DNA of 52,478 nt, from contig JANKMX010000010.1 of the NCBI GenBank assembly GCA_024649995.1, positions 1 through 52,478 of the forward strand, read 5' to 3'. Positions 1 through 8,238 of the stretch are shown piece by piece. The notes below the pieces were generated by a model. That model made no database searches. It saw nothing but the letters and a program-made list of their open reading frames with translations, and was not told where the DNA came from. Each line of letters begins with the position of its first letter. The first letter of the stretch is position 1. The position numbers and the translations under genes were made by a program. This DNA comes from Gudongella sp. Its GTDB lineage: Bacteria > Bacillota > Clostridia > Tissierellales > Tissierellaceae.

Positions 1-301
1 TGAATTCAGGCAGAAGGTAATGAAACTGAAAAATGAATCCCATGGTCCTGTTTCTAAGCTCCGCCAGCTGCATTCCGTTCATGGTATCTGTTCTCCTGTC
101 TCTTATATATACCCTACCATTTGTAGGTTTGTCCAAGGTTCCTACGATATTCAGCAAAGTGCTTTTGCCACTGCCCGATTGTCCGATAATTGAGTTAAAG
201 CTATTTTCCTCAAAGCTGAGGTTTACGTCAAAGAGCACCTGGGTTTGAATTTTTTCTCCATAAAATTTATCTATGTTCTCCAATCTCACTATATCAGCCA
301 T
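1..301 (-). CDS. ABC transporter ATPase, LolD/MacB type (3' end outside window)
   Basis: About 100 N-terminal residues of an ABC ATPase are present, starting at the ATG at 301-299 (MADIVRLENI). Walker A GQSGSGKST is visible, followed by a Q-loop region (FIFQFHYLLPEF) typical of the LolD/MacB/FtsE group that powers exporters and lipoprotein release. The gene runs off the left edge, so the signature, Walker B and H-loop are not seen. Its start overlaps the stop of the FtsX-like permease by 8 bases, which indicates translational coupling. With that permease and the upstream membrane-fusion protein it would form a MacAB-like export complex in the cytoplasmic membrane. The substrate cannot be told. 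Confidence 0.9.
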   Translation of the reverse strand, partial: MADIVRLENIDKFYGEKIQTQVLFDVNLSFEENSFNSIIGQSGSGKSTLLNIVGTLDKPTNGRVYIRDRRTDTMNGMQLAELRNRTMGFIFQFHYLLPEF

Positions 302-1454
302 TCTTAATCACCTCGATCGGATTCAGTCTAGAAGATATCCTGGCAGGTATCAATGAAGCTATCATGGCCGAAGCCACTGCAAACATGCCTGACAGGGCTA
401 TGAACCCATAGTTTACAAATATCGGAACAACAGGGGTCCCGTCCGGATTTACAGCGAATTTCGTAAAGGAATAGAGCAAGCCAAATCCAAAGGCTATGCC
501 CATGATAGCTCCCAGTATTCCCAGCATCAGACCTTGAAACACAAATATCAAGCTTGCCTCGCGATCCTTTATTCCCATTGCCTTTAATATTCCCAACTGC
601 TTTGATCTCTGAACAACTGAGATTGCAAGGACGCTGGATATTCCAAGCAAAACTGCAACCAGGACAAATACCTGTATCATGTAGCTTGATACGCTTTGTC
701 CGTTAAGTCCACTTAGAAGACTCTGATTCTGATCCTTCCAGTTATCAACCTTCAGGTTTTCACCAGACAATGCATAGCTTATTTTATCTCCTATTACATC
801 TGCTTCGAAAACTTCTGCGACCTGCATTTCAACTGAGGAAACCTTGTCTCCCATTCCCAGAAAATCCTGGGCTGTCTGTAGATTTGTTATTACCCATGTT
901 TCGTTTATGGAGGATACCCCCAGGTCATAAAGACCTGTCACATCAAAGCGGACTGATCCCCCTCCCGGATTCAGAACAAGGATCCTGTCCCCAGTGCTTA
1001 TCCCAGCCAACAATGACAACTCCCTTCCTATGACGACCTCGTCCTTTCTTGCGGGCAGTCTCCCATCATAGATCCCTTCCTGAATATTGTATATTTCATC
1101 TGAATCCTCAATATTGAAGCCCCTTACCAGTACAGGTGCCGTATCAACCTCATAATCAAGTGTGGCGGGTCCATCAGCAGCAACCGACACATTTATGACA
1201 TCGGGCTTGAACAGATTTGCCTCATACAACGTCCTGTCCCAGTTGTCAATAAGCTTATCCTCACTGGTGGAGGTTATCGTAACCTGGGATGAGCTCCCTA
1301 TTGTGGTGTTCACCAAGTTTATCTGAAGTCCCTGTATCAGGGAACCTATGAACAATTGCACGGCAACCCCGATGGAGATGCCCAGAACAATGAGGACGGT
1401 CTGCCCTCTACCGGATTTGAGAAATCTAAGGGCTATCTTAAGGGCAAGTCTCAT
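294..1454 (-). CDS. ABC transporter permease, FtsX/MacB family
   Basis: A 386-residue protein with one N-terminal membrane segment, a large extracytoplasmic MacB_PCD-like domain (about residues 35-240) and three C-terminal membrane segments. This is the MacB/FtsX topology. The stretch SVVQRSKQLGILKAMGIKD before the third segment is the usual FtsX cytoplasmic loop signature. The family undergoes mechanotransmission rather than moving substrate through its own membrane channel. The gene overlaps the upstream B12-binding protein gene (ATGA) and the downstream ATPase gene, so all are one operon starting at 3377. Substrate unknown; peptide, antibiotic or lipoprotein export are all possible. Confidence 0.9.
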   Translation of the reverse strand: MRLALKIALRFLKSGRGQTVLIVLGISIGVAVQLFIGSLIQGLQINLVNTTIGSSSQVTITSTSEDKLIDNWDRTLYEANLFKPDVINVSVAADGPATLDYEVDTAPVLVRGFNIEDSDEIYNIQEGIYDGRLPARKDEVVIGRELSLLAGISTGDRILVLNPGGGSVRFDVTGLYDLGVSSINETWVITNLQTAQDFLGMGDKVSSVEMQVAEVFEADVIGDKISYALSGENLKVDNWKDQNQSLLSGLNGQSVSSYMIQVFVLVAVLLGISSVLAISVVQRSKQLGILKAMGIKDREASLIFVFQGLMLGILGAIMGIAFGFGLLYSFTKFAVNPDGTPVVPIFVNYGFIALSGMFAVASAMIASLIPARISSRLNPIEVIKNG

Positions 1455-2101
1455 TTCTCCTCCCCCTTTCCAAGGAAAAGGACATCTTCATAACTCTCAA
1501 TGTACATATCTCCCCCAAAATCCTCCACAGTATGAGGGTTTTTTTTGAAGGCCTGCCCTCCCAATATAATCTTTATGTCCTTTGAGGATTCAATCTTAAT
1601 TTTTTCAATAATCTTCTTTGCCTCTGAAAGCAGATAATAATCAGTTACACTAATCCCAACATAATCCGGTTTTTCAGACCTTATTACCTCCCAAATCTGG
1701 GTTCTGGGTGTGTTGCTGCCTATATATATTACATCATATCCACTTATCTGAAAGAAATCAGACATGATCCTAAGGCCAATTTCATGATATTCCCTTTCAG
1801 GACAGGTCAGAACAATCTTCCTGTTATACTTCTCCACTCTCTCTGCCAAACTTATTACTGTTGGATAAAGGACTTCGATTATTGTCCTTATTATTGATGT
1901 TTTTACGTGTTCATCCCATATGCAGCCAGGATTGTCCTCTGGGCAATCGTCAATGCTGTAGAGTGCAGGTACCAATATACCGCTGTATAACTCAGGTATT
2001 GTAAGGGTCCCTTTCCCAATTTGATCCATTGACCAGACTACACACCTGTCCTTGAGATTTTTGGAGAAAAGCTCCATAAATTCATCATAATGTTTATTCA
2101 T
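1451..2101 (-). CDS. cobalamin-binding (B12) domain protein
   Basis: A 216-residue soluble protein. Residues about 1-90 form a helical cap-like region (WDEH at 62-65). Residues about 92-210 are a B12-binding Rossmann domain. In place of the DxHxxG box it has E104-Y-H106-E-I-G109, which keeps the His that would be the lower axial ligand and the Gly. SVT at 151-153 and GG at 181-182 fill the other two conserved sites. Helical cap plus B12 domain occurs in methyltransferase corrinoid proteins and in CarH-type light or B12 sensors. No DNA-binding or methyltransferase domain is present, and the gene lies between exporter genes with an ATGA overlap. I infer a sensory or modulatory role for the exporter, unproven. 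Confidence 0.8.
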   Translation of the reverse strand: MNKHYDEFMELFSKNLKDRCVVWSMDQIGKGTLTIPELYSGILVPALYSIDDCPEDNPGCIWDEHVKTSIIRTIIEVLYPTVISLAERVEKYNRKIVLTCPEREYHEIGLRIMSDFFQISGYDVIYIGSNTPRTQIWEVIRSEKPDYVGISVTDYYLLSEAKKIIEKIKIESSKDIKIILGGQAFKKNPHTVEDFGGDMYIESYEDVLFLGKGEEK

Positions 2102-2111
2102 GTCTTTCCCC

Positions 2112-3377
2112 CTATTCTGTCGTGCTTACTGCTGAGCCATCCCCAAGCTCCTGAGACGGATTTAGAATGACTATATCTCCCATCTCCAGACCTTCCATGA
2201 CCTCGGTCAAATATCTATCGGTTATTCCCCTTGTGATAGGTGTCTTGACTGCAACTCCATCTTCGATTATAAAAACATAAGACCCAGCCTGGTCATCCTC
2301 TCTTATGGCTTCATTCTTCACTACCATGACATTTTCAACCACACCGATTATGATCTCAGCATCGGCATCAAAGCCTGAAACAAGTCTTTCATCAGCCTCG
2401 TTTAGCTGGATTGTAACCTTAACCTTTGGAGTACTGCTCCCACTTGATGGGTCAACTTCTGCCTTGTTACCTATTTCCACAACCTCTCCCCTATACTCAT
2501 TGGATATCCCTGCCACCAAGATGGCAGCAGCTTGACCCCCTTGTATGTTTACAGCATCCTCCTGGGTCACTAACGCTTCAAACTGGAATTTTTCGGTATC
2601 CTGAACCACAACTTCAGCTTCCCTTCCAACTGTCCTGTTTTCAACAAGATCCATTGCCACAACGGTGCCATCTAGGTCTGCCGTTATTCTGGTATCCTCA
2701 ATTTGGTCCTCAACCTGCTGAATATCCAAAAGCAATGTTTCTTTTTGTCTTTCAAGGCTTTCAGCCGTACTGGATAGGTTTGTTCCAAAATCAGAATACC
2801 TCAATCTTGCATCCTCCACATTGAGCCTTGCAGACTTCAGGCTTGATTCCAGACCAATAAGCACATTCTCCTGATTCTCATACTCCGACTGGCTGATAGC
2901 TCCATTTTCATAAAGAATCTTCAGGTCCTCAAGATTCTCCTTTGTTGTTTCATAATCCCTTTGTACTGTTGACAGTGACTCCTGAGCCTTCTGGAGATTA
3001 TTCTGAAGGATCTGTCTGTCAGCAGAGCTTCCTGCCATTCTCAGGTCTGCCTCAACCTGTTCAAGGTTTATCCTAAGTTTTGAAAGCCTTGTCTGAAGCT
3101 CCGATGGATCCAAGACAGCAATTAGGTCACCTTTGTTAACCTTGTCTCCTTCCTGAACCATAACCTGAAGCACATCCGTTCCAGACGGTATCATCACCTC
3201 CTGGATATCCTCCGAGACAATCTTTCCTGTAATATCAAGCCTCTGCTCTATGGACCCTTCCATTACCTCCATGGAGCTGACCTGAATCTGAGAAGGCCCA
3301 CTTAATGCAAAAAAATAAATCAAGGCAGCAATTCCAATAATTGCCCCTGCAGTAATCAATCCTTTTTTCTTTGTCAT
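2112..3377 (-). CDS. periplasmic-adaptor (HlyD/MacA-like) membrane fusion protein
   Basis: A 421-residue protein with one N-terminal membrane anchor (about 8-27), a biotinyl-lipoyl-like half, a long coiled-coil hairpin (about 90-225), the second lipoyl half (TADLDGTVVAM) and beta-barrel and membrane-proximal domains. This is the RND/MacA-type adaptor order. I start at the ATG at 3377 because GGGAGGAGAGAGT precedes it; a start 19 codons upstream has no ribosome site and lies over the promoter. In Gram-positives such adaptors work with MacB-like ABC permeases, matching the permease and ATPase downstream. The gap to the B12 gene is only 10 bases. Confidence 0.88.
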   Translation of the reverse strand: MTKKKGLITAGAIIGIAALIYFFALSGPSQIQVSSMEVMEGSIEQRLDITGKIVSEDIQEVMIPSGTDVLQVMVQEGDKVNKGDLIAVLDPSELQTRLSKLRINLEQVEADLRMAGSSADRQILQNNLQKAQESLSTVQRDYETTKENLEDLKILYENGAISQSEYENQENVLIGLESSLKSARLNVEDARLRYSDFGTNLSSTAESLERQKETLLLDIQQVEDQIEDTRITADLDGTVVAMDLVENRTVGREAEVVVQDTEKFQFEALVTQEDAVNIQGGQAAAILVAGISNEYRGEVVEIGNKAEVDPSSGSSTPKVKVTIQLNEADERLVSGFDADAEIIIGVVENVMVVKNEAIREDDQAGSYVFIIEDGVAVKTPITRGITDRYLTEVMEGLEMGDIVILNPSQELGDGSAVSTTE

Positions 3378-3407
3378 ACTCTCTCCTCCCAATTTCTGTA
3401 TGCTACA

Positions 3408-3434
3408 ATTATACTCAAAAAATACCCTCATCAA
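3408..3434 (-). promoter_or_regulatory. promoter of the exporter operon
   Basis: TATAAT at 3413-3408 is preceded by TTGATG at 3434-3429 with a 15-base spacer, about 30 bases upstream of the chosen start of the membrane fusion protein. The spacer is short for sigma-A, so the -10 is better supported than the -35. Confidence 0.55.
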
Positions 3435-3491
3435 CCATCTGAGAGAGCATTTTTTGTAATATGTTCAAATAATTTATTTGGAAAAAGTGTA

Positions 3492-3523
3492 AGACCACCA
3501 AAAATTTCCTTTTAAGGTGGTCT
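3492..3523 (-). terminator. hairpin at the end of the Ktr/KdpDE-like operon
   Basis: AGACCACC and GGTGGTCT form an 8-bp stem that overlaps the TAG stop of the response regulator gene. The T-rich stretch starts only a few bases later (TACACTTTTT), so this may be a weak terminator. Confidence 0.5.
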
Positions 3524-4211
3524 ACTCATCTGTAAATCTATATCCAACACCAACTTCAGTTACAATAAATCTGTGACTGGTGTTGTCTCTTTCAATTTTC
3601 CTTCTTAGGTTGGCCATAATCACCCTTAGGCTTTTGGTGTCGCTCTCACCTGAATATCCCCACACGTGCTTAATGATGTAGTTGTGGGTCAAAACCTTTC
3701 CCCTATTGTCAATTAGAAGTCTTAACAGTTTGTATTCCAGTGGCGTGAGGTGTATGTCCTCTCCATGAATCTGGACCTTTCTCTTTTCATAATCAACTGA
3801 TAGATAATCACACTCAAAGATTTTGGTGTCATCAAGTCCCAAGTTTGAAATTGACCTTTCAACCACCCTTATTCTTGCCATCAATTCTCCCATGAAGAAT
3901 GGCTTTGTAACATAGTCACTGGCTCCAAGATCAAGTGCCTCAATCTTATCCTTCTCAAGGCCTCTGGCAGATACAACAATTATGGGAATGCTGCTGAACT
4001 CCCTGAGCTCTCTTATGATTTCAAGTCCATCCCTATCGGGCAATCCAAGGTCAAGTATTATTATTTCAGGATTGTAGGATGAAAATTTGAACAGCCCATC
4101 TGCTGCAGATCTCGCCGTAATAACCTCATACTCATCCTTGTTGAGGGATACCTCAATAAAGTTGGATATGTACTTGTCGTCTTCAATGATAAGAATCCTT
4201 GAGTTTTTCAA
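3522..4211 (-). CDS. OmpR/KdpE-family response regulator
   Basis: A 229-residue regulator with an N-terminal receiver domain (EDD near the start, phospho-acceptor Asp in IIILDLGLPDRDG, Lys in TKPF) and a C-terminal winged helix with the OmpR pattern LTPLEYKLLRLL and a TVEVG-like end. The start is TTG at 4211, inside the TTGA overlap with the kinase stop and 7 bases after GAGGGG. KdpE is the closest recognisable group. No kdpFABC operon lies nearby; the neighbours are ktrB and ktrA, so regulation of the Ktr system is the likely job, which is inference from context. Confidence 0.88.
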   Translation of the reverse strand: MKNSRILIIEDDKYISNFIEVSLNKDEYEVITARSAADGLFKFSSYNPEIIILDLGLPDRDGLEIIRELREFSSIPIIVVSARGLEKDKIEALDLGASDYVTKPFFMGELMARIRVVERSISNLGLDDTKIFECDYLSVDYEKRKVQIHGEDIHLTPLEYKLLRLLIDNRGKVLTHNYIIKHVWGYSGESDTKSLRVIMANLRRKIERDNTSHRFIVTEVGVGYRFTDE

Positions 4212-5617
4212 TTCTCATCCCCCTCCAGTGGCAGTGTGAAAATAAATTTTGACCCTTTGGGCAGGTTGTCTTCAGAGTGGATTTTACCTCCATGTGCCTC
4301 AACTATTGCCTTGCAGATTGTAAGTCCCAATCCGATTCCCCTTTTCCCATCCGTAACACCCTTATCCAGGGTTACAAACCTGTCGAAGAGACTGTCCTTA
4401 ATACTGTCATCAATCCCTTGACCTGTGTCACTTACTGTAAACTCTACCTCTGTTCCATTTATTTCAACATCCAGACTTACAGAGCTATCCCTGGAGGTAT
4501 GTCTGACTGCATTTTCAAGAAGATTGACTATTACCTGTACAATAAGCTTCCCATCCATGGGTGCAGACACCACTTCACTGGGAAGTGTTACTGAGAAGCT
4601 TCTACCCTTTAGGATTCTCTTGGTTCTTGAAACTGCCTCACTTACAACATCGTCAATTATTTCCTCTTCCTTCTTTAGCAACAGTTGCTCATTGTTGATC
4701 CTTGTCATATTCAATATATTCTCAACCAGATTAGTCAACCACCCAATTTCTTCGCTGATATCAGTTGCCAGCTTCCTCTTCTCGTCATCCCTTAATACAT
4801 CAAAATTCTCCGCAAGAAGATTCCCTGCTCCAGACAGGGCAGTCAAGGGTGTTCTGAGGTCATGGGAAACAGATCTTAGTAGATTGGCCCTCAGTCTTTC
4901 CTTCTCCATGGCTACCCTTATCTGCTCCCTCTCAGTATACAGTCTATTGCCCTCAAGGGCTATTCCAAGCTGGGTTGCAATGGATTGGATTATTATTTCA
5001 GTCTGCTTGTCCTTTATATTGTCATGTTCTGCAATCCTAATTTTCCCAAGTATCCCTTCAGAGCTCTTTATAAAAAAATCCCTGTTTACACCTACAGCAT
5101 TCTCCTGGTCTTTTTCATCCTCATAGATTATTATTTCACTTTTTAATCCAGTATACATTTCAATAAAATAACCTGCTCTGTTTATTATGTCTCTTTCGCC
5201 ACTTATGGCAATAAAGCCTGATGCGATTTTATAAAGAACCTGTGTGGTTCGCTCATTCTTTTCAGCAAGCTCAATTTCCTGTTGAAGCCGTGAGGTTATG
5301 GTCCCTGATACAACTGCGGTTATAAGAAAGAAGAGTAGCAATACCAGGTCACCACTGTCATAGATTACAAAGGTATACCTGGGCTCTGTAAAAAGGAAGT
5401 TCATGGCCATCATGCTCACCACAGAGGTTATGATTCCCCACATTGAGCTGCTGGTTACAATGGTTGAAAATATTACACCCAGCAAAAAAAGCATGATTAT
5501 GCTCTCCTTGGCAACTCCCAAATAGCTTATCCCCAATGATCCAAGGATGGATATCCCAATTATGATCGTTGTCTTGAGCCAGTTTCCCTGTCTCCCTGAC
5601 TTTGTAGGTAATACCAT
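4208..5617 (-). CDS. KdpD-like sensor histidine kinase lacking the KdpD N-terminal domain
   Basis: A 469-residue kinase. Residues about 12-110 hold four closely packed membrane segments of the DUF4118 type found in KdpD. A GAF-like region (about 130-225) follows, then HisKA with SVSHDLRTPLT, and HATPase_c with NLLENAVRH, DTGQGI and GIGLGL. The long cytoplasmic KdpD sensor and Usp-like domains of true KdpD (about 900 residues) are absent. The start follows GAGGAG by 8 bases. It is co-transcribed with KtrA and KtrB upstream (gap 34 bases) and the regulator downstream (overlap). It probably reports potassium, turgor or a second messenger to its regulator; the signal is not visible. Confidence 0.9.
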   Translation of the reverse strand: MVLPTKSGRQGNWLKTTIIIGISILGSLGISYLGVAKESIIMLFLLGVIFSTIVTSSSMWGIITSVVSMMAMNFLFTEPRYTFVIYDSGDLVLLLFFLITAVVSGTITSRLQQEIELAEKNERTTQVLYKIASGFIAISGERDIINRAGYFIEMYTGLKSEIIIYEDEKDQENAVGVNRDFFIKSSEGILGKIRIAEHDNIKDKQTEIIIQSIATQLGIALEGNRLYTEREQIRVAMEKERLRANLLRSVSHDLRTPLTALSGAGNLLAENFDVLRDDEKRKLATDISEEIGWLTNLVENILNMTRINNEQLLLKKEEEIIDDVVSEAVSRTKRILKGRSFSVTLPSEVVSAPMDGKLIVQVIVNLLENAVRHTSRDSSVSLDVEINGTEVEFTVSDTGQGIDDSIKDSLFDRFVTLDKGVTDGKRGIGLGLTICKAIVEAHGGKIHSEDNLPKGSKFIFTLPLEGDEN

Positions 5618-5651
5618 AAAATCAACTCCTCATTTACAGTATACCATTAGC

Positions 5652-6302
5652 TTATTTCTTTTCCATCAATCTTAGAATATCTTTTTTGCTTCCTGCAATC
5701 AGAATATGCTCCTCGCCGGTGAAGGTATATCCTGCATCTATCATTGGGGTTACATGGCTATTGATCTTAAAGCCAATTACATTGACGTTGTAAACAGATC
5801 TTACACTAAGCTGTGTGATGGTTTTGTCCCTCCAACTATCAGGTACAAGTATTTCTGATATTGCATATTCCTCCGTCAGCTCAATGTAGTCAAGTGCAAG
5901 TCTGGAACTGTATTTTACAGCAGTTCTCTGTGCCATGTCCCTTTCAGGGTAAACCACATCATCAGCACCTATCTTAAGCAAAAATTTTGCATGTATATCC
6001 CTGTCTGTCTTTGATATTACGTAGGGTGCTCCCAGGTCCTTTAGGAGCGAGGTTATTTCCAAGGATGATTGGAAGTTTTCACTTATGCATACAAAACAAA
6101 TGTCAAAATTGCTGACACCTAGAGACCTTAGAACATCCTCATCCTTGCAGTCTCCTATCTGAGCCTTGGTAACAAGGTGAGCTATCTTGTCTACAGACTC
6201 TTCATCAGTATCAACAACCATAACCTCATTTCCCAGCTCTGCCAGCTTTATGGCCAAATGTGTACCAAATCTTCCTAAACCTATTACCATCATGGATTTC
6301 AT
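5652..6302 (-). CDS. ktrA: KtrA/TrkA-type potassium channel regulatory subunit
   Basis: A 216-residue cytoplasmic RCK protein. The N-terminal half is a nucleotide-binding Rossmann fold (GLGRFG, then VVDTD at the end of strand 2 and IGDC). The C-terminal part (about 135-216) is an RCK_C domain, the site that binds c-di-AMP in several Firmicutes homologues. In the family it forms an octameric ring under KtrB and gates potassium uptake by ATP/ADP. Length is normal. AGGAGTG precedes the start, and it follows ktrB by 10 bases, so the two subunits are co-expressed. ktrA is used on context; trkA would be equally acceptable. Confidence 0.93.
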   Translation of the reverse strand: MKSMMVIGLGRFGTHLAIKLAELGNEVMVVDTDEESVDKIAHLVTKAQIGDCKDEDVLRSLGVSNFDICFVCISENFQSSLEITSLLKDLGAPYVISKTDRDIHAKFLLKIGADDVVYPERDMAQRTAVKYSSRLALDYIELTEEYAISEILVPDSWRDKTITQLSVRSVYNVNVIGFKINSHVTPMIDAGYTFTGEEHILIAGSKKDILRLMEKK

Positions 6303-6312
6303 GATAACACTC

Positions 6313-7650
6313 CTATCCTATTATTATTTTTTCCATTGGATTCTTTGTTTTTCTTATGTTTCTCTTCTCAGTCACTGCCATAAATACTGTCAGGCTTCCC
6401 AACCTCCCAGTATACATCAGTATGACCACTATGATTCTTGAAAAGGTTGACAGCTCTCTGGTTATACCTGTTGAAAGTCCCACCGTACCAATTGCCGAAA
6501 GGGTTTCAAACATGGCTTCCTTGATTGGCAGCCCCTGGTTTGCCACAATCAAGAAACACCCTGCAAGAACCATTATGGAATAGTAGGTTACACTGAAGTA
6601 TGCCCGCTTCACGACCCTTGCATCCAGTCTTCTGTTGAACACATTGACATCCTCGCATTTCCTGAAATGGGTTATGACGGAAAGCACAATCACAACAAAT
6701 GTAGTTATCTTGATTCCTCCTGCAGTTGAACCAGGGCTTGCACCAATAAACATAAGAAACATTGTGAGCATTGTCCCTGCTTCACTCAGTGAACCGGTAT
6801 CAGTTGTATTAAAGCCTGCAGTCCTTGGAGTGACGGAATGAAAGAAGGCTGCCAGAAGTCTTTCCCCTGTCTCCATTCCACTCAAGGTAGCATCCTTTTC
6901 AATGACCAAGAATAGTGCAGTGGAGATTACTATCATTGCCAGAGTTGATACAATTACTGTTTTGGTATGAAGATTATACTTCCTGAAATTGAACCTATTT
7001 ACAAAGAGATCCTCCCAGATTACAAATCCGATGCCTCCTGTGACTATCAAGGCCATGATAGTCATGTTGACCGTAAGGTCAGATGAAAAACCAGTAAGGC
7101 TGGAGTATGGCTCCATGCTACCCATAAGATCAAAGCCGGCATTACAGAATGCAGACACTGAGTGAAAGATTCCAAACCAGATTGCACGCGAATCTCCAAA
7201 TACTTCGTAAAACCTGCTGGCAAGAATAATGGCTCCAATAAATTCGAAAACCAAGGTTCCTATGAGGATATGCTTGACAAGCCTTACCACCCCACTTATC
7301 TGCAGTGAATTTACAGCTTCCATGGCAAAGGACCTTTCCCTTAGGCCAATCCTTTTTCCAAGAACCATTGAAAACAGGATTGCAATGGTCATAAATCCCA
7401 AACCGCCTATTTGGATAAGTATGAGAATCACCACCTGCCCAAAAGTTGTAAACTGGGACCATGTATCATAAACCACAAGACCGGTGACACAGGTTGCTGA
7501 GGTTGCCGTGAATAAGGCATCGAGAAATGGCAGTACTTCACCACTCTTGTTTGCAACAGGGAGCATCAGAAGAAGTGCTCCCGTAAGGATAATTACCACA
7601 AAGCCAACTGCCAGGGTCTGCTTTGCTCCAAGCCTTGTAATCCTAACCAT
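6313..7650 (-). CDS. ktrB: KtrB/TrkH-type potassium transporter membrane subunit
   Basis: A 445-residue integral membrane protein of the SKT superfamily. It has four membrane-pore-membrane repeats, whose selectivity-filter loops are all recognisable: ATCVTGL, FCNAGF, RTAGFN and GTVGLSTG. Each keeps the filter Gly that binds K+. It ends in a basic tail (EKRNIRKTKNP) that would contact KtrA. The start follows GGGGGTGA and overlaps the stop of the upstream RCK-like gene by 8 bases. It should catalyse Na+- or voltage-driven K+ uptake with KtrA; the coupling ion cannot be told from sequence. Confidence 0.93.
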   Translation of the reverse strand: MVRITRLGAKQTLAVGFVVIILTGALLLMLPVANKSGEVLPFLDALFTATSATCVTGLVVYDTWSQFTTFGQVVILILIQIGGLGFMTIAILFSMVLGKRIGLRERSFAMEAVNSLQISGVVRLVKHILIGTLVFEFIGAIILASRFYEVFGDSRAIWFGIFHSVSAFCNAGFDLMGSMEPYSSLTGFSSDLTVNMTIMALIVTGGIGFVIWEDLFVNRFNFRKYNLHTKTVIVSTLAMIVISTALFLVIEKDATLSGMETGERLLAAFFHSVTPRTAGFNTTDTGSLSEAGTMLTMFLMFIGASPGSTAGGIKITTFVVIVLSVITHFRKCEDVNVFNRRLDARVVKRAYFSVTYYSIMVLAGCFLIVANQGLPIKEAMFETLSAIGTVGLSTGITRELSTFSRIIVVILMYTGRLGSLTVFMAVTEKRNIRKTKNPMEKIIIG

Positions 7651-8101
7651 TGAAGGTCACCCCCTGGAGCGATTCCACTATTCTATCCTGGGTGATGTCT
7701 CCAACTATTACCTTGTTAACCCCAATCTTCCTGTATATGTCGGCATAGATATAATCGTTAATCCTTGCAACTATCCAAGTATTTTTGCTTTTCTTCCTTA
7801 CCTGTCTGCACAGGAAAAGATTTTCTGCATCATCATGTGATATGGCAAAAAATGTTCTAAACTCAATTTTTTCTGGAATGTTGGAATCATAAATCAAATA
7901 GTAAGAGAACTTCATATTTTCAAACAGCTGAAATAATTCCTTATCAGATTCATTATCCAAATAAATAAGTATTGTTCTCCTGTCCTCTGGCTTTTTTTGT
8001 ATTATTTCATTGTTTTCAACAAAAAACATACCTATCCTATCCATTAGAAAATATCCTAAAACCATCAATGCTATTATGGAGCCTACAGCCAATACTTCCA
8101 T
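7643..8101 (-). CDS. membrane-tethered RCK/TrkA_N-like small protein
   Basis: A 152-residue protein with one N-terminal membrane segment (about 3-22), a short basic linker, then a domain of about 105 residues with the strand-helix rhythm of a TrkA_N/RCK Rossmann fold (RTILIYLDNESD, FFAISHDDAENLF, ARINDYIYADIYRKIGVNKVIVGD). The glycine motif GxGxxG is absent, so nucleotide binding is doubtful. There is no pore helix, so it is not a channel itself. It is the first gene of the ktrB-ktrA-kinase-regulator operon and overlaps ktrB by 8 bases. I infer an accessory subunit that docks on KtrB or the kinase. It is not a family I can name. Confidence 0.7.
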   Translation of the reverse strand: MEVLAVGSIIALMVLGYFLMDRIGMFFVENNEIIQKKPEDRRTILIYLDNESDKELFQLFENMKFSYYLIYDSNIPEKIEFRTFFAISHDDAENLFLCRQVRKKSKNTWIVARINDYIYADIYRKIGVNKVIVGDITQDRIVESLQGVTFNG

Positions 8102-8189
8102 AGATAAGACCTCCCCTCACTTCAATCTTATTCCAGAAAATATTAAAATAGTGTTTGTATTTTAAGTAAGGTGTTATTTTTGTGCAAAG

Positions 8190-8220
8190 AAAAAAGATAT
8201 TCCCACTTGGAGAATATCTT
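8190..8220 (-). terminator. terminator of the SLH-chagasin gene
   Basis: AAGATATTC and GAATATCTT pair over a 9-base loop and are followed on the minus strand by TTTTTTC, 19 bases after the stop at 8239. Confidence 0.8.
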
Positions 8221-8238
8221 AGGTAGTTTTCCAGCTTG

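Noticed and set aside
4425-5126. 233-residue plus-strand reading frame
   Set aside because: It is antisense to the histidine kinase, whose HisKA and HATPase motifs are intact. The Ser/Leu-rich product is typical of an antisense shadow.
3522-8101. Kdp potassium pump operon
   Set aside because: The kinase and regulator look Kdp-like, but the membrane genes are Ktr/Trk type and no kdpFABC gene is present.
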